From positions 2,604,001 through 2,668,000 of the forward strand of contig NZ_CP092427.2 in assembly GCF_022374875.2 (NCBI RefSeq): DNA of 64,000 bases, given 5' to 3'. The notes under the pieces were generated by a model, which was not told the origin of the DNA, made no database searches, and saw nothing but the letters and a program-made list of their open reading frames with translations. The DNA comes from Mycolicibacterium rufum (lineage in GTDB: Bacteria > Actinomycetota > Actinomycetes > Mycobacteriales > Mycobacteriaceae). Made by a program: the position numbers and the translations under genes. Of the stretch, positions 8,307 through 16,932 are shown piece after piece; the stretch's first letter is position 1, and the number at the start of each line of letters is the position of its first letter.

Positions 8307-9493
8307 AAGATCCGATCCGCCGCCTGGGGGCCGTGCTGGCCACCGGTGCCCTGCTTCTCGCCGGATGCTCGAGTCCGAGCGACTCCGGCGGGTCGTCGGA
8401 GGGGCCGCCCTCGATGACGCCGGCCGGCGCGGTCGGCGACGGTGAGGGTCAGCTCAACCTGATCGCGTGGCCGGGCTACGCGGAGAACGGCTCCAACGAT
8501 CCCAAGGTGAACTGGGTGACGCCGTTCGAACAGCAGACCGGCTGCAAGGTCAACGTCAAGATCGGCAACACCTCCGACGAGATGGTGCAGCTGATGCGCA
8601 CCGGTCAGTACGACGGGGTGTCGGCGTCCGGAGACGCCACGTTGCGGCTGATCTACGCCGGCGACGTGGCTCCGGTGAACACGGACCTGGTGCCGAACTA
8701 CGCGACCGTGGTGCCGTTCCTCAAGGACAAGCCGTGGAATTCGGTGAACGGTCAGATGTACGGCATCCCGCACGGCTGGGGTGCGAACCTGCTGATGTAC
8801 AACACCGACGTCGTCAAGGACGCGCCCGACAGCTGGGGCGCCGTGTTCCCGGGCGCACCGGAGCTCAAAGGCAAGGTGACCGCCTACGATTCGCCGATCT
8901 ACATCGCCGACGCGGCGCTGTACCTGTCCAAGACCAAACCGGATCTGGGCATCAAGGATCCCTACTCGCTGACCAGCGAACAGCTCGACGCCGCAGTGGA
9001 TCTGCTCAAGCAGCAGAAGGAGAACATCGGTGAGTACTGGTCGGACTACACCAAGGAGGTGCAGGGCTTCGAATCCGGCACCACGGTGATCGGCACCACC
9101 TGGCAGGTCATCGCGAACACGATTCAGGCCGACAACAAGGTGCCGGTGACGACGGTGCTGCCGAAGGAGGGCGCCACCGGCTGGTCGGACACGTGGATGT
9201 TGTCATCGAAGGCCGCGCACCCCAACTGCATGTACAAGTGGATGGACTACATCATCTCGCCGGAGGCGAACGCCCATGTGGCCGAGTACTTCGGCGAGGC
9301 GCCCGCCCAGACCAAGTCGTGCGACCTCACCGCCGACAAGGCGCACTGCGCGACCTACCACGCCACTGACGAGCAGTACGCCTCGCAGATCCACTACTGG
9401 ACCACCCCGCAGACCAAGTGCGTCGACGGCAGCGGTGACAACTGCACCAGCTACGACCAGTGGGTGGACAAGTGGCAGGAGATCAAGGGCTGA
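8303..9493 (+). CDS. ABC importer substrate-binding lipoprotein, polyamine (PotD) type
   Basis: 396 residues with a lipoprotein signal: hydrophobic stretch, then lipobox LLAGC with Cys22 as the lipid anchor, followed by a Ser/Gly linker. The mature part resembles PotD-like binding proteins (LNLIAWPGY at its start, TGYDGVS-like hinge segment, [14 protein letters not shown]). Polyamines are the default ligands of this family, but related proteins bind other small cations or GABA-like molecules, so the ligand is open. Several Cys in the C-terminal part (TKSCDL, AHCATYH, TKCVDG, DNCTS) probably form disulphides outside the cell. It starts within the ATPase gene end and ends in a TGATG overlap with the first permease. 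Confidence 0.85.
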   Translation: MKDPIRRLGAVLATGALLLAGCSSPSDSGGSSEGPPSMTPAGAVGDGEGQLNLIAWPGYAENGSNDPKVNWVTPFEQQTGCKVNVKIGNTSDEMVQLMRTGQYDGVSASGDATLRLIYAGDVAPVNTDLVPNYATVVPFLKDKPWNSVNGQMYGIPHGWGANLLMYNTDVVKDAPDSWGAVFPGAPELKGKVTAYDSPIYIADAALYLSKTKPDLGIKDPYSLTSEQLDAAVDLLKQQKENIGEYWSDYTKEVQGFESGTTVIGTTWQVIANTIQADNKVPVTTVLPKEGATGWSDTWMLSSKAAHPNCMYKWMDYIISPEANAHVAEYFGEAPAQTKSCDLTADKAHCATYHATDEQYASQIHYWTTPQTKCVDGSGDNCTSYDQWVDKWQEIKG

Positions 9494-10332
9494 TGCCCGC
9501 CGCGCCGCGTCTGCGGCACCGGCTGACGCTGGCGGTCCTGCTCGTTCCGCCCCTGGCGTGGCTGATCATCGCCTACCTGGGATCCCTTGCCGTCCTGATG
9601 GTCTCGGCGTTCTGGAGTAGGAGCAGCTTCACCGGGGCGGTGGTGCGGACGTTCACCACCGACAACCTGCTCCGGGTGGTCACCGAGGAGGTGTTCCGCA
9701 CCACCACGCTGCGCACCGTCGGCGTGGCGCTGGCGGTCACGGTGCTGTGCGCGGTGCTGGCCGTGCCGCTGGCGCTGTACATGGCCAAGGTGGCGTCGCC
9801 GGCGGTGCGCGTCGCGCTGGTGGTCGCGGTCACCACACCGCTGTGGGCGAGCTACCTGGTGAAGGCGTACGCGTGGCGGATGCTGCTCTCACCCGAGGGA
9901 CCGCTGCACTGGGCGACCGGGTTCTCGCCGGGCTACGGGCTGACGGCGACGGTGATCACGCTGACCTATCTGTGGTTGCCCTACATGGTGATTCCGGTGT
10001 TCGCGGCGTTCCAGCGGGTGCCCGATGCGCTGGTGGACGCCAGCTCGGATCTGGGTGCCAAGGACCTGACCACGCTGCGACTGGTGGTGGCGCCGATGGT
10101 GTTCCCGGGGGTGGCCGCCGGGTCGATCTTCACGTTCTCGCTGTCGCTCGGCGACTACATCGCGGTGACCATCGTGGGCGGGAAGACCCAACTGCTGGGC
10201 AACGTCATCTACGGCCAGCTCGTCACGGCCAACAACCAGCCGATGGCCGCGGCACTGTCGTTGATCCCGTTGGCGGCGATCCTGCTGTATCTGTTCGCGA
10301 TGCGGCGCACCGGGGCATTGGAGAACGTGTAG
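9493..10332 (+). CDS. ABC importer permease, PotB type
   Basis: 279 residues from the ATG in a TGATG overlap at 9491-9495. Six hydrophobic segments and an EAA-like loop (DASSDLGAKDLTTLR) that docks on the ATPase mark a binding-protein-dependent transport permease. It pairs with the next permease as a heterodimer in the inner membrane. An upstream in-frame GTG at 9460 lies inside the lipoprotein gene and is not needed. Confidence 0.85.
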   Translation: MPAAPRLRHRLTLAVLLVPPLAWLIIAYLGSLAVLMVSAFWSRSSFTGAVVRTFTTDNLLRVVTEEVFRTTTLRTVGVALAVTVLCAVLAVPLALYMAKVASPAVRVALVVAVTTPLWASYLVKAYAWRMLLSPEGPLHWATGFSPGYGLTATVITLTYLWLPYMVIPVFAAFQRVPDALVDASSDLGAKDLTTLRLVVAPMVFPGVAAGSIFTFSLSLGDYIAVTIVGGKTQLLGNVIYGQLVTANNQPMAAALSLIPLAAILLYLFAMRRTGALENV

Positions 10333-11133
10333 ATGCTGTCGTCACGGATGCGGGGAACCACGCGGGCGTGGACGGTGCTGGTGCTGGTCTTCATCTACGC
10401 GCCGCTGGCGTTGGTGGTCGTCAATGCGTTCAACGCGTCGAAGACGTTCGCGTTCCCGCCGGCCGGGTTCACGCTGCAGTGGTGGCGCACTGCGCTGGCC
10501 AGCGACGGCATGTGGACGTCACTGGGCAATTCGGTGGTCGTGGGGTTGGCGGCGACCGCGGTCGCTCTCGTGCTGGGCACCATGGCCGCGTTCGCGGTGC
10601 AGCGTTACGACTTCTTCGGCCGTCAGACCGTGAATCTGCTTGTCGTGCTGCCGATCACGTTGCCGGGCATCGTCACCGGCATCGCCCTGAACGCGACGTT
10701 CACCTCGGCGCTGGGCGTCACCCTCGGGCTGGCCACGGTGATCGTCGGGCACGCGACGTTCTGCATCGTCATCGTGTTCAACAACACGCAGGCGCGGCTG
10801 CGGCGGCTGGGGACGTCGCTGGAGGACGCCTCGGCCGACCTCGGGGCGTCGTCATGGCAGACGTTCCGGTTCGTGACGCTGCCGATGATGCGCGGCGCGC
10901 TGGTGGCGGGCGCGATCCTGGCGTTCGCGCTGAGCTTCGACGAGGTCGTGGTCACGACGTTCACGGCAGGCCCCACCGTGCAGACACTGCCGATCTGGAT
11001 CTTCGGCAACCTCTTCCGGCCCAATCAGGCGCCGGTGATCAACGTGGTCGCGGCCGCGCTCACGCTCGTCGCGATCGTGCCGGTGTGGCTGACCCAGCGG
11101 ATCGGCGGCGACCCGGCGGGAACACGGATCTGA
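10333..11133 (+). CDS. ABC importer permease, PotC type
   Basis: 266 residues starting immediately after the stop of the first permease. Hydrophobic segments and the EAA-like loop EDASADLGASSWQTFR are visible. With the preceding three genes it completes the ATPase-binding protein-permease-permease set of a PotABCD-type importer. No regulator is adjacent; the SDR gene that follows 23 bases later may be cotranscribed. Confidence 0.85.
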   Translation: MLSSRMRGTTRAWTVLVLVFIYAPLALVVVNAFNASKTFAFPPAGFTLQWWRTALASDGMWTSLGNSVVVGLAATAVALVLGTMAAFAVQRYDFFGRQTVNLLVVLPITLPGIVTGIALNATFTSALGVTLGLATVIVGHATFCIVIVFNNTQARLRRLGTSLEDASADLGASSWQTFRFVTLPMMRGALVAGAILAFALSFDEVVVTTFTAGPTVQTLPIWIFGNLFRPNQAPVINVVAAALTLVAIVPVWLTQRIGGDPAGTRI

Positions 11134-11156
11134 CGACCACCACGTAGGGTCACACG

Positions 11157-11927
11157 GTGACCCCGAACCCGTTCGATCTCACCGGTCATGTCAGCGTCGT
11201 CACCGGCGGTGGCTCGGGCATCGGCCTGGGCATGGCCGACGGCCTGGCCCGCGCCGGCGCATCGGTGGCGATCATCGGCCGCAGCCCCGATCGCCTCGAG
11301 ACCGCGGCCGCGAGACTGCGTGAGCACGGCGGTCCGGTCCTCACCCTCTCGTGCGACGTCACCGACGAGGCAGCGGTGACCGCGACCATGGCTCGAATCC
11401 GCGACGAATGGGGTTCGCTCGATTCGTGTTTCGCCAACGCGGGGGTCCGCGGCACCTTTACGCCCGCGCTCGACACCTCGCTGGCCGAGTTCCGCTCGGT
11501 CACCGCGGTCGACCTCGACGGCGTCTTCGTCACGCTGCGCGAAGCGGCCCGCCAGATGATCGCCGCGGGACGCGGCGGCAGCCTGGTCGGCGTCTCGAGT
11601 CTCGGCGCGTTCCAGGGCATGCCGCGCCAACCCGCCTACGCCGCGTCGAAGGCGGGGGTGACCGCGCTGATGGACAGCCTCGCCGTCGAACTGGCCCGGT
11701 ACGGCATCCGCGCCAACACCGTCGCTCCCGGATGGTTCGACACCGAGATGACCGCCGAGGGCCTGGCCGACGAGCGGTTCCGGTCCCGGGTGCTGCCGCG
11801 GGTGCCGGCGCGCCGCTGGGGCAGCGGTGACGACGTCGCCGGGGTGGCGGTGTACTTGGCGAGCCCCGCGAGCAGCTATCACACCGCAGACGTGTTGCGC
11901 ATCGACGGCGGCTATCTGAAGTTCTGA
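11157..11927 (+). CDS. Short-chain dehydrogenase/reductase
   Basis: 256 residues from GTG at 11157. Complete classical SDR set: TGGGSGIG cofactor motif near residue 17, NAG-type segment (FANAGV), Ser in VGVSSLG, YAASK, and the terminal IDGGYLKF typical of the glucose-1-dehydrogenase/FabG-like group. Substrate unknown. It lies 23 bases after the importer permease, so it may belong to that operon and act on the imported compound, but this is only an inference from position. Confidence 0.85.
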   Translation: MTPNPFDLTGHVSVVTGGGSGIGLGMADGLARAGASVAIIGRSPDRLETAAARLREHGGPVLTLSCDVTDEAAVTATMARIRDEWGSLDSCFANAGVRGTFTPALDTSLAEFRSVTAVDLDGVFVTLREAARQMIAAGRGGSLVGVSSLGAFQGMPRQPAYAASKAGVTALMDSLAVELARYGIRANTVAPGWFDTEMTAEGLADERFRSRVLPRVPARRWGSGDDVAGVAVYLASPASSYHTADVLRIDGGYLKF

Positions 11928-11944
11928 CCCACTGGGCGATCCGG

Positions 11945-13588
11945 CTAGATGTCCCCGCGAGAGAAATCCGCCACCAGCGTCGGAACCGCCGAGTCGAAAC
12001 CGGAGATGTCGAGCTGCCTCGGGTCGGCCGGGTCGGCGATCGCATTGCCGGTCGCCGTCATCGCCACGACGACAAGTCGCGCATCGATTCCCATCGTCTG
12101 GCGGTACCGGTTCAGCGCCTCGTGGGGGTGGATCTGGCCGTACCACGTCTCGTTGTCGGTGTAGATGTGGAACGTGTCCACCGCGACACGGTTCTCGCAC
12201 GCCCAGACCATCGGCAGCGCGCAGTCGGTGGCTCCCATCGGGATCCCGGCGGTGTACCGGCACACGTCGTCGAGACGACGACGCGGGCCGATGTCCAGCT
12301 CCTGGATCGCGGGGTTCGCGAAGCCGCCGCGGCCGGCCGTGAATCCGACGATCCGGTGCCGCGGCTCGGTGGCCGCGGTCACCAGCGCCAGCGCAGCCGA
12401 TGCCTCCCGGCAGGTCAGGGGCAGACCCGAGACGACGGAGGCCATCGAACCCGAGATGTCGAGCGCCAGCAGGGTGCGCTTGTCGGCCGGTTGCACCGCT
12501 CCGTATGCCGCGTAGAACGCCGCGTCGAGAGCATCGGCGATACGCGGCGAGGGAACCCACGTGTGTACACCCTTGACACCGCAGCCTGATGCGTAGGTAC
12601 GTTGCGCCACAAGCACATTGATCGGGTGAACCCGTGCCCGCGCAAGCCGGCGGGGGTCTGCCAGCTGCTCGGCCACCGTGTCGCCGACCTCGCCCGCGAG
12701 CAGCCCGAGCCTGGTCAGCCGCGGCAGCTGACGCATCAGCGCCGTCTGCGGCATACCGAGCGTGACGAGCGCCTCCCACACCGCAGGCTCGCGCAGCGCC
12801 GCTGTCGGCAGCATCTCCCAGGACATGCCGTTCCCACGGCCGATGATCTCGACCCACCGCTGCGGGGTCGAGGCTGCCCGAGCGTCCTCGACGTCGGCGA
12901 TGATCGCCAGACCGTCGGGTACCGGAGAGGTGCTCGGCAGAACCGCTGAGCCGCGGCGATCGGCGAGTCCCTTGCCGACCGCCCAGTTCAGCGCTACTCG
13001 GCGGGCCGGATCCGTCACTCCGGACGGGCTGGCCAGCCGGAGCAGGTCGCGGTGGGTCCAGCCGTCCCGCTGCCGGTACTTGACCAGTTGGTAGGCCAGC
13101 CGATCGACCGGCATGTCGGTATACCACTGCCCCACAGCGCGACGCAGTGTCCTGCCCCACCCGCGGAATTGCTCGACGTAGCCGACGAACAGGAACAGCG
13201 CAGTGGCGGTCCGCGCCACCCGCGGCAACGCGGCCAGCGCGGCACGACGGCCGTTGACATCGTCGCCGGATGCGGCGATCGCCAGCGCGAACAGGGCCGC
13301 GTTCTGCCTCGGTGCCCGGCCGGCTTCGGAGACCTCGACGATCCGGTCCACCAGGCCGATCGGATCGGTGACGGTGAGGCGGAACACCACGTCGGCGTTG
13401 TCATAGGTCACCTCGCGGTCGGATGCGTAGAAGGTGCCGCCGTCGGTGCCCAGCGTGAGGAACCGACGAAGGCGAGCCCAGTCATCGACCGCGAAGGTGT
13501 AGCCGCCGGCAGCATTGCGAATCTGCTCGGGCGTGGCGGGACGAAACTGCGGCGTCCACCGCAACCTGACCGTCTTCAAGATGTCCAC
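11945..13588 (-). CDS. rsr: Ro60 orthologue Rsr (TROVE + von Willebrand A domains)
   Basis: 547 residues. I place the start at GTG 13588, which has AAAGGAG seven bases upstream; an in-frame TTG at 13636 would extend into the leader without a ribosome site. Residues about 10-320 are the alpha-helical TROVE ring that holds misfolded RNA 3' ends and Y RNA. Residues about 350-547 are a von Willebrand A domain with a complete metal site: DISGS, the Thr in MGATD, and Asp in YTDNE. Bacterial Rsr acts with Y RNA and exoribonucleases in RNA quality control and stress survival. The Y RNA gene is directly upstream on the same strand. No RtcB or polynucleotide phosphorylase gene is near. Confidence 0.9.
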   Translation of the reverse strand: MDILKTVRLRWTPQFRPATPEQIRNAAGGYTFAVDDWARLRRFLTLGTDGGTFYASDREVTYDNADVVFRLTVTDPIGLVDRIVEVSEAGRAPRQNAALFALAIAASGDDVNGRRAALAALPRVARTATALFLFVGYVEQFRGWGRTLRRAVGQWYTDMPVDRLAYQLVKYRQRDGWTHRDLLRLASPSGVTDPARRVALNWAVGKGLADRRGSAVLPSTSPVPDGLAIIADVEDARAASTPQRWVEIIGRGNGMSWEMLPTAALREPAVWEALVTLGMPQTALMRQLPRLTRLGLLAGEVGDTVAEQLADPRRLARARVHPINVLVAQRTYASGCGVKGVHTWVPSPRIADALDAAFYAAYGAVQPADKRTLLALDISGSMASVVSGLPLTCREASAALALVTAATEPRHRIVGFTAGRGGFANPAIQELDIGPRRRLDDVCRYTAGIPMGATDCALPMVWACENRVAVDTFHIYTDNETWYGQIHPHEALNRYRQTMGIDARLVVVAMTATGNAIADPADPRQLDISGFDSAVPTLVADFSRGDI

Positions 13589-13638
13589 GGGGCTACTCCT
13601 TTCGTCGTCGACATCAGGAATGTAGTTGTGCGCCAAGC

Positions 13639-13771
13639 GATGTGAGCGTGTGAAGTACCGATCGGGTTCAGCGCTCTACCCAGTTGAGCTACCGCCCTGC
13701 CAGGGGGGCGGACGGGACTCGAACCCGCAACCTTCCATTCAGTGGTAACCGACCAGTGTCCGGCTCACATC
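13639..13771 (-). ncRNA. yrlA: Y RNA (YrlA type) with circularly permuted tRNA-like domain
   Basis: Read on the minus strand, the ends form a perfect 9-bp helix (13763-13771 with 13639-13647, GATGTGAGC/GCTCACATC), the expected Ro60-binding stem. Inside it, 13747-13757 pairs with 13657-13668 (11 bp, wobbles and one bulge). Then come, in this order, a T arm (13712-13728, GCGGG TTCGAGT CCCGT), an acceptor-like hairpin (CCGCCC at 13706-13711 with GGGCGG at 13692-13697) and a D arm (13673-13689, GCTC...GAGC). The tRNA halves are in swapped order, with the acceptor stem closed by a loop. This is the known architecture of YrlA RNAs. It ends about 50 bases before the rsr start. Exact transcript ends are not visible. 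Confidence 0.85.
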
Positions 13772-13859
13772 ACCCGGCCCGCGGAACGCTACGCCGGCGA
13801 CATCGAGAGCGCCATCGAATTCCTGCACACCGGGCCCGTGGGTGAGCCACGATGAGGGG

Positions 13860-15098
13860 ATGACCGAGAAGACCACGTGCGCCGTCGTCGGCGGTGGGCC
13901 GGCCGGAATGGTGCTCGGCCTGCTGCTCGCCCGCGCCGGCGTGCACGTCACCGTCTTCGAGAAGCACGGCGACTTCCTACGCGACTTCCGCGGCGACACA
14001 GTGCATCCCAGTACTCTGCGGCTTCTCGACGAACTCGGCCTGTGGCCGGCGTTCGACGCGCTGCCGCAGAGCCGGCTGCGCCGGTTCACCATTGACGCCG
14101 CGCCCGGGCACCCCGTCACGATGGTCGACTTCGAACGGCTGCGCCTACCCCACCGGTACGTGGCGATGGTGCCGCAGTGGGACCTGCTCACCCTGCTCGC
14201 CGAGGCCGCGGCTGCCGAACCCACCTTCACGCTGCGGTTGGACGCCGAGGTCACCGGCCTGCGGCACGAGAGCGGCCGGATCACCGGTGTGCGCTACCAG
14301 AGCCATGAGGGCACCGGCGAATTGCGCGCCGATCTGACCGTGGGCTGCGACGGCCGCGGGTCACTGGTCCGGCAGGCCGCCGGACTGGCGGTGCGGGAGT
14401 TCCCGGTGAGTTTCGACGCGTGGTGGTTCCGGTTGCCGCGCAACGCCGATGAGGCGGACTTCAGCCTGTTTCCCCGCATCGCGCCCGGCAAGGCGATGGT
14501 CGTCATCCCGCGCGAGGGGTACCTGCAGATCGCGCTGCTGATTCCGAAGGGATCCGATGCGCGACTGCGGGCGCGGGGGCTCGCCGCGTTCCGCGCCGAC
14601 GTGCTCGAACTGTTGCCCGAAGCCGGGGACACCGTCGAGTCGATCACCAGCCTCGACGACGTCAAGCATCTCGACGTGAAGCTGAACCGGTTGCGCCGCT
14701 GGCACACCGACGGTCTGCTGTGTATCGGTGACGCCGCCCACGCCATGTCTCCCGCCGGCGGAGTCGGGATCAACGTGGCCGTGCAGGACGGTGTGGCGGC
14801 GGCGCGTCTGCTCGCCGACAAGCTGCGCCACGGCGCGGTGACGAACCGCGACCTCGCGGCGGTGCGGCGGCGGCGCATCATCGCGACCGTGCTGACCCAG
14901 GCCCTGCAACGTCAACTCGACGCCCGCCTGCTCGGCCCGGTGCTGCGGGGGGAGAACGTCACGGGACCCCCGGCGGGGCTGGTCCGGTTGATCGAACGCG
15001 CGCCGTGGCTGTCCGTGGTGCCGGCGTATCTGGTGGGGGTGGGCGTAAGACCCGAGCGCGCACCGGGTTTCGCGCGGCGCTCGGCGGCTCAGCGGTAG
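13860..15098 (+). CDS. FAD-dependent monooxygenase (PHBH-like)
   Basis: 412 residues from the ATG at 13860 with GAGGGG upstream. Dinucleotide-binding GGGPAG near residue 12, the DG-type motif in VGCDGRGS near 168, and the second FAD motif CIGDAAHAMSPAGGVG near 295 define the p-hydroxybenzoate hydroxylase-like flavoprotein monooxygenases. It would hydroxylate an aromatic or polyketide-like substrate using NAD(P)H and O2; the substrate is unknown. The gene is convergent with the VanY-like gene, overlapping it by ten bases. Confidence 0.85.
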   Translation: MTEKTTCAVVGGGPAGMVLGLLLARAGVHVTVFEKHGDFLRDFRGDTVHPSTLRLLDELGLWPAFDALPQSRLRRFTIDAAPGHPVTMVDFERLRLPHRYVAMVPQWDLLTLLAEAAAAEPTFTLRLDAEVTGLRHESGRITGVRYQSHEGTGELRADLTVGCDGRGSLVRQAAGLAVREFPVSFDAWWFRLPRNADEADFSLFPRIAPGKAMVVIPREGYLQIALLIPKGSDARLRARGLAAFRADVLELLPEAGDTVESITSLDDVKHLDVKLNRLRRWHTDGLLCIGDAAHAMSPAGGVGINVAVQDGVAAARLLADKLRHGAVTNRDLAAVRRRRIIATVLTQALQRQLDARLLGPVLRGENVTGPPAGLVRLIERAPWLSVVPAYLVGVGVRPERAPGFARRSAAQR

Positions 15099-15739
15099 TA
15101 CACCTCACCGCCGGTGGGATAGCCCCCGCCGGTGGTGGTGATGTGCACGTGGTCGTAGTGGCCGTAGCCGCCGCCGCGCGCGCCGCCGGGGGTGTAATAG
15201 ACCCCGCGCCAGATGCAGTCTTGCAGCCCGAACCGTTCGGCGTTCTTCAGCGCGAACGCGACGATCTGATTGCCCAGCGCGATGCCCTCGGCGCTACCGG
15301 GATTCGGGATCATCACGTCGATCGCCAGGCCTTCGGGATGCCAGCGCAGCGCGTCGGGACGCATACCGCCGATGCTGTGGATCTCCGGGAAGATCGCGCT
15401 GACCGCGCGGGCGACCAGGATGGTCTTCACCTGCAGGCCGCGCTCGGGCGCCACCCCGGCGGGCAGCGCCCGCAGTTCACGGACCGACGCGCGTGAGCTC
15501 GCCACCCATTCGACGCGGGTCCCGGGGGCGCCACCCGTCGACGCGAACCCGGCGGGCGCGGCCGCCACCAACTCCATGCAGCACGGCGGCGCCTCGGCCA
15601 CCACGGGCTCGGCGCGGTCCGGCACTACCGGCCGCTGAGCATCGGCGCCCGCGGCCAGCAACACCGCCGCGGGAACACCCACGGCGGTCAGCACGACAGA
15701 CGGCGACCGCCGCCGTCGAACCTGTGAGTGCCTGCCCAC
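15089..15739 (-). CDS. Secreted VanY/M15-like putative metallopeptidase
   Basis: 216 residues from GTG at 15739, giving an Arg-rich start and hydrophobic signal segment (VVLTAVGVPAAVLLAAGADA); longer in-frame starts upstream would bury it. The C-terminal half carries HPEGLAIDVMIP and HYDHVHI, which match the HxxGxAxD and HxH-type zinc ligands of the M15/VanY-like (ARB_07466-type) fold. Such proteins trim peptidoglycan peptides or bind the wall. Two adjacent Cys near residue 52 and one in LQDCIWRG may form disulphides. Activity is inferred; related mycobacterial proteins are uncharacterised as far as I know. Confidence 0.75.
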   Translation of the reverse strand: MGRHSQVRRRRSPSVVLTAVGVPAAVLLAAGADAQRPVVPDRAEPVVAEAPPCCMELVAAAPAGFASTGGAPGTRVEWVASSRASVRELRALPAGVAPERGLQVKTILVARAVSAIFPEIHSIGGMRPDALRWHPEGLAIDVMIPNPGSAEGIALGNQIVAFALKNAERFGLQDCIWRGVYYTPGGARGGGYGHYDHVHITTTGGGYPTGGEVYYR

Positions 15740-15832
15740 GCACAGCACCCTACGAGGACAGATCACGAAAACACACCCAGCCGGGAAACTTTCGGCAACA
15801 AATCGCACCACTGGCCCCAACGGCCACACAGG

Positions 15833-16786
15833 TCACAGCCCGAGGGTCGCCTGGACCTCCCGCAGTGTCGCCGCCGACCGCTGCAGACCGAGCAGTTCCG
15901 ACACCGCTAGAGGCACCTCGAGCACCTGCCCGGCCCCGTGCGCGCTGACCACGGTGGGCAACGACAACGCCATCCCGTCGATGCCGTAGGCCCCGTGCTG
16001 CACCGTCGACACGGGCATCACCCGGTGCTGGTCCCCCAGCACCGCCTCGACGATGCGCGCCGTGGACAGCCCTATCGCGAGATTGGTCGCGCCCTTGCCG
16101 GCGATGATCTCGTAGGCGGCGTTGATCACCTCCGAGGAGATGCGGCCACGCGTCTGCTCGTCGAACACCGCCACGTCATCGCGACGGAATTGCTCGGCCG
16201 GCACCCCGCCGATGGATACGCTCGACCACAGCGAAATCTCGGAGTCCCCATGCTCACCGATGATGAGCCCGTGCACATTACCCACCGCCAGGTCGGCCTG
16301 CTCGGCGATCAGGTAGCGAAAACGGCTGGAGTCCAACACCGTTCCCGACCCGAAGACGTGTCCCGGGGCGGCGTCCACCGCCTTGGTCGCGGCGAACGTC
16401 ACGATGTCGACCGGATTGGTGACGAACAGGATCACCGCGTCCGGCGAATGTTCGAGCAGCTGCGGCGTGAGGCTCTGTGCCATAGCCACATTCGCCGCGG
16501 CCAGGTCCAACCGGCTCTGCCCGGGCTTCTGCTTCGCCCCCGCGGTGACGATCACGACGGCCGATCCGGCGGTCACCGCGATGTCGTCGGAACCCGAGAT
16601 CCGGCAGTGCGGGACGAACTGGCTGCCGTGATTGAGGTCGAGCACCTCGGCCCGCACCTTGGCGGCGTTGACGTCGAACAGGGCCAGGGCACCGGCGGAT
16701 CCGCGGATCAGACACGCGTAGGCGATCGCCGTTCCGACACTACCCATCCCGACGATTGCGACTTTCGTGTTCCGTTCGACTGGCAC
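15833..16786 (-). CDS. ldh: NAD-dependent L-lactate dehydrogenase
   Basis: 317 residues from GTG at 16786; the open frame continues upstream but without coding character. Rossmann motif GMGSVG near residue 14, the Gln of the substrate loop in AGAKQKPGQSR that favours lactate over malate, the loop Arg (QSR), the LDSSRFR Asp/Arg pair and the proton-relay His in GEHGDSE are all present. It interconverts pyruvate and L-lactate with NADH. The gene is divergent from the opp/dpp operon across a 146-base, relatively A+T-rich region that probably holds both promoters. Confidence 0.9.
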   Translation of the reverse strand: MPVERNTKVAIVGMGSVGTAIAYACLIRGSAGALALFDVNAAKVRAEVLDLNHGSQFVPHCRISGSDDIAVTAGSAVVIVTAGAKQKPGQSRLDLAAANVAMAQSLTPQLLEHSPDAVILFVTNPVDIVTFAATKAVDAAPGHVFGSGTVLDSSRFRYLIAEQADLAVGNVHGLIIGEHGDSEISLWSSVSIGGVPAEQFRRDDVAVFDEQTRGRISSEVINAAYEIIAGKGATNLAIGLSTARIVEAVLGDQHRVMPVSTVQHGAYGIDGMALSLPTVVSAHGAGQVLEVPLAVSELLGLQRSAATLREVQATLGL

Positions 16787-16932
16787 CGCACTATTGTGAC
16801 TCCAGCACCACGGTCGGCATGTTTTCTGTGAACACGAGTTGCCGAACGGAAAAATTTCTGAAAAATGCTTGGGGGCCCGGACAAAGTGCACCGTCGTGCG
16901 GGTCTCGCCGTCCGATTACAGTAGAGGGGTAC

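Noticed and set aside
7179..11133. Naming the importer as a spermidine/putrescine system (potABCD)
   Set aside because: The family is right, but ligands in this family vary and the key ligand residues cannot be judged here, so gene symbols were left empty.
13673..13728. tRNA gene on the minus strand
   Set aside because: T arm and D arm are typical, but they are in reversed order and the acceptor stem is closed by a loop. There is no anticodon loop or free acceptor end. The segment fits a Y RNA instead.
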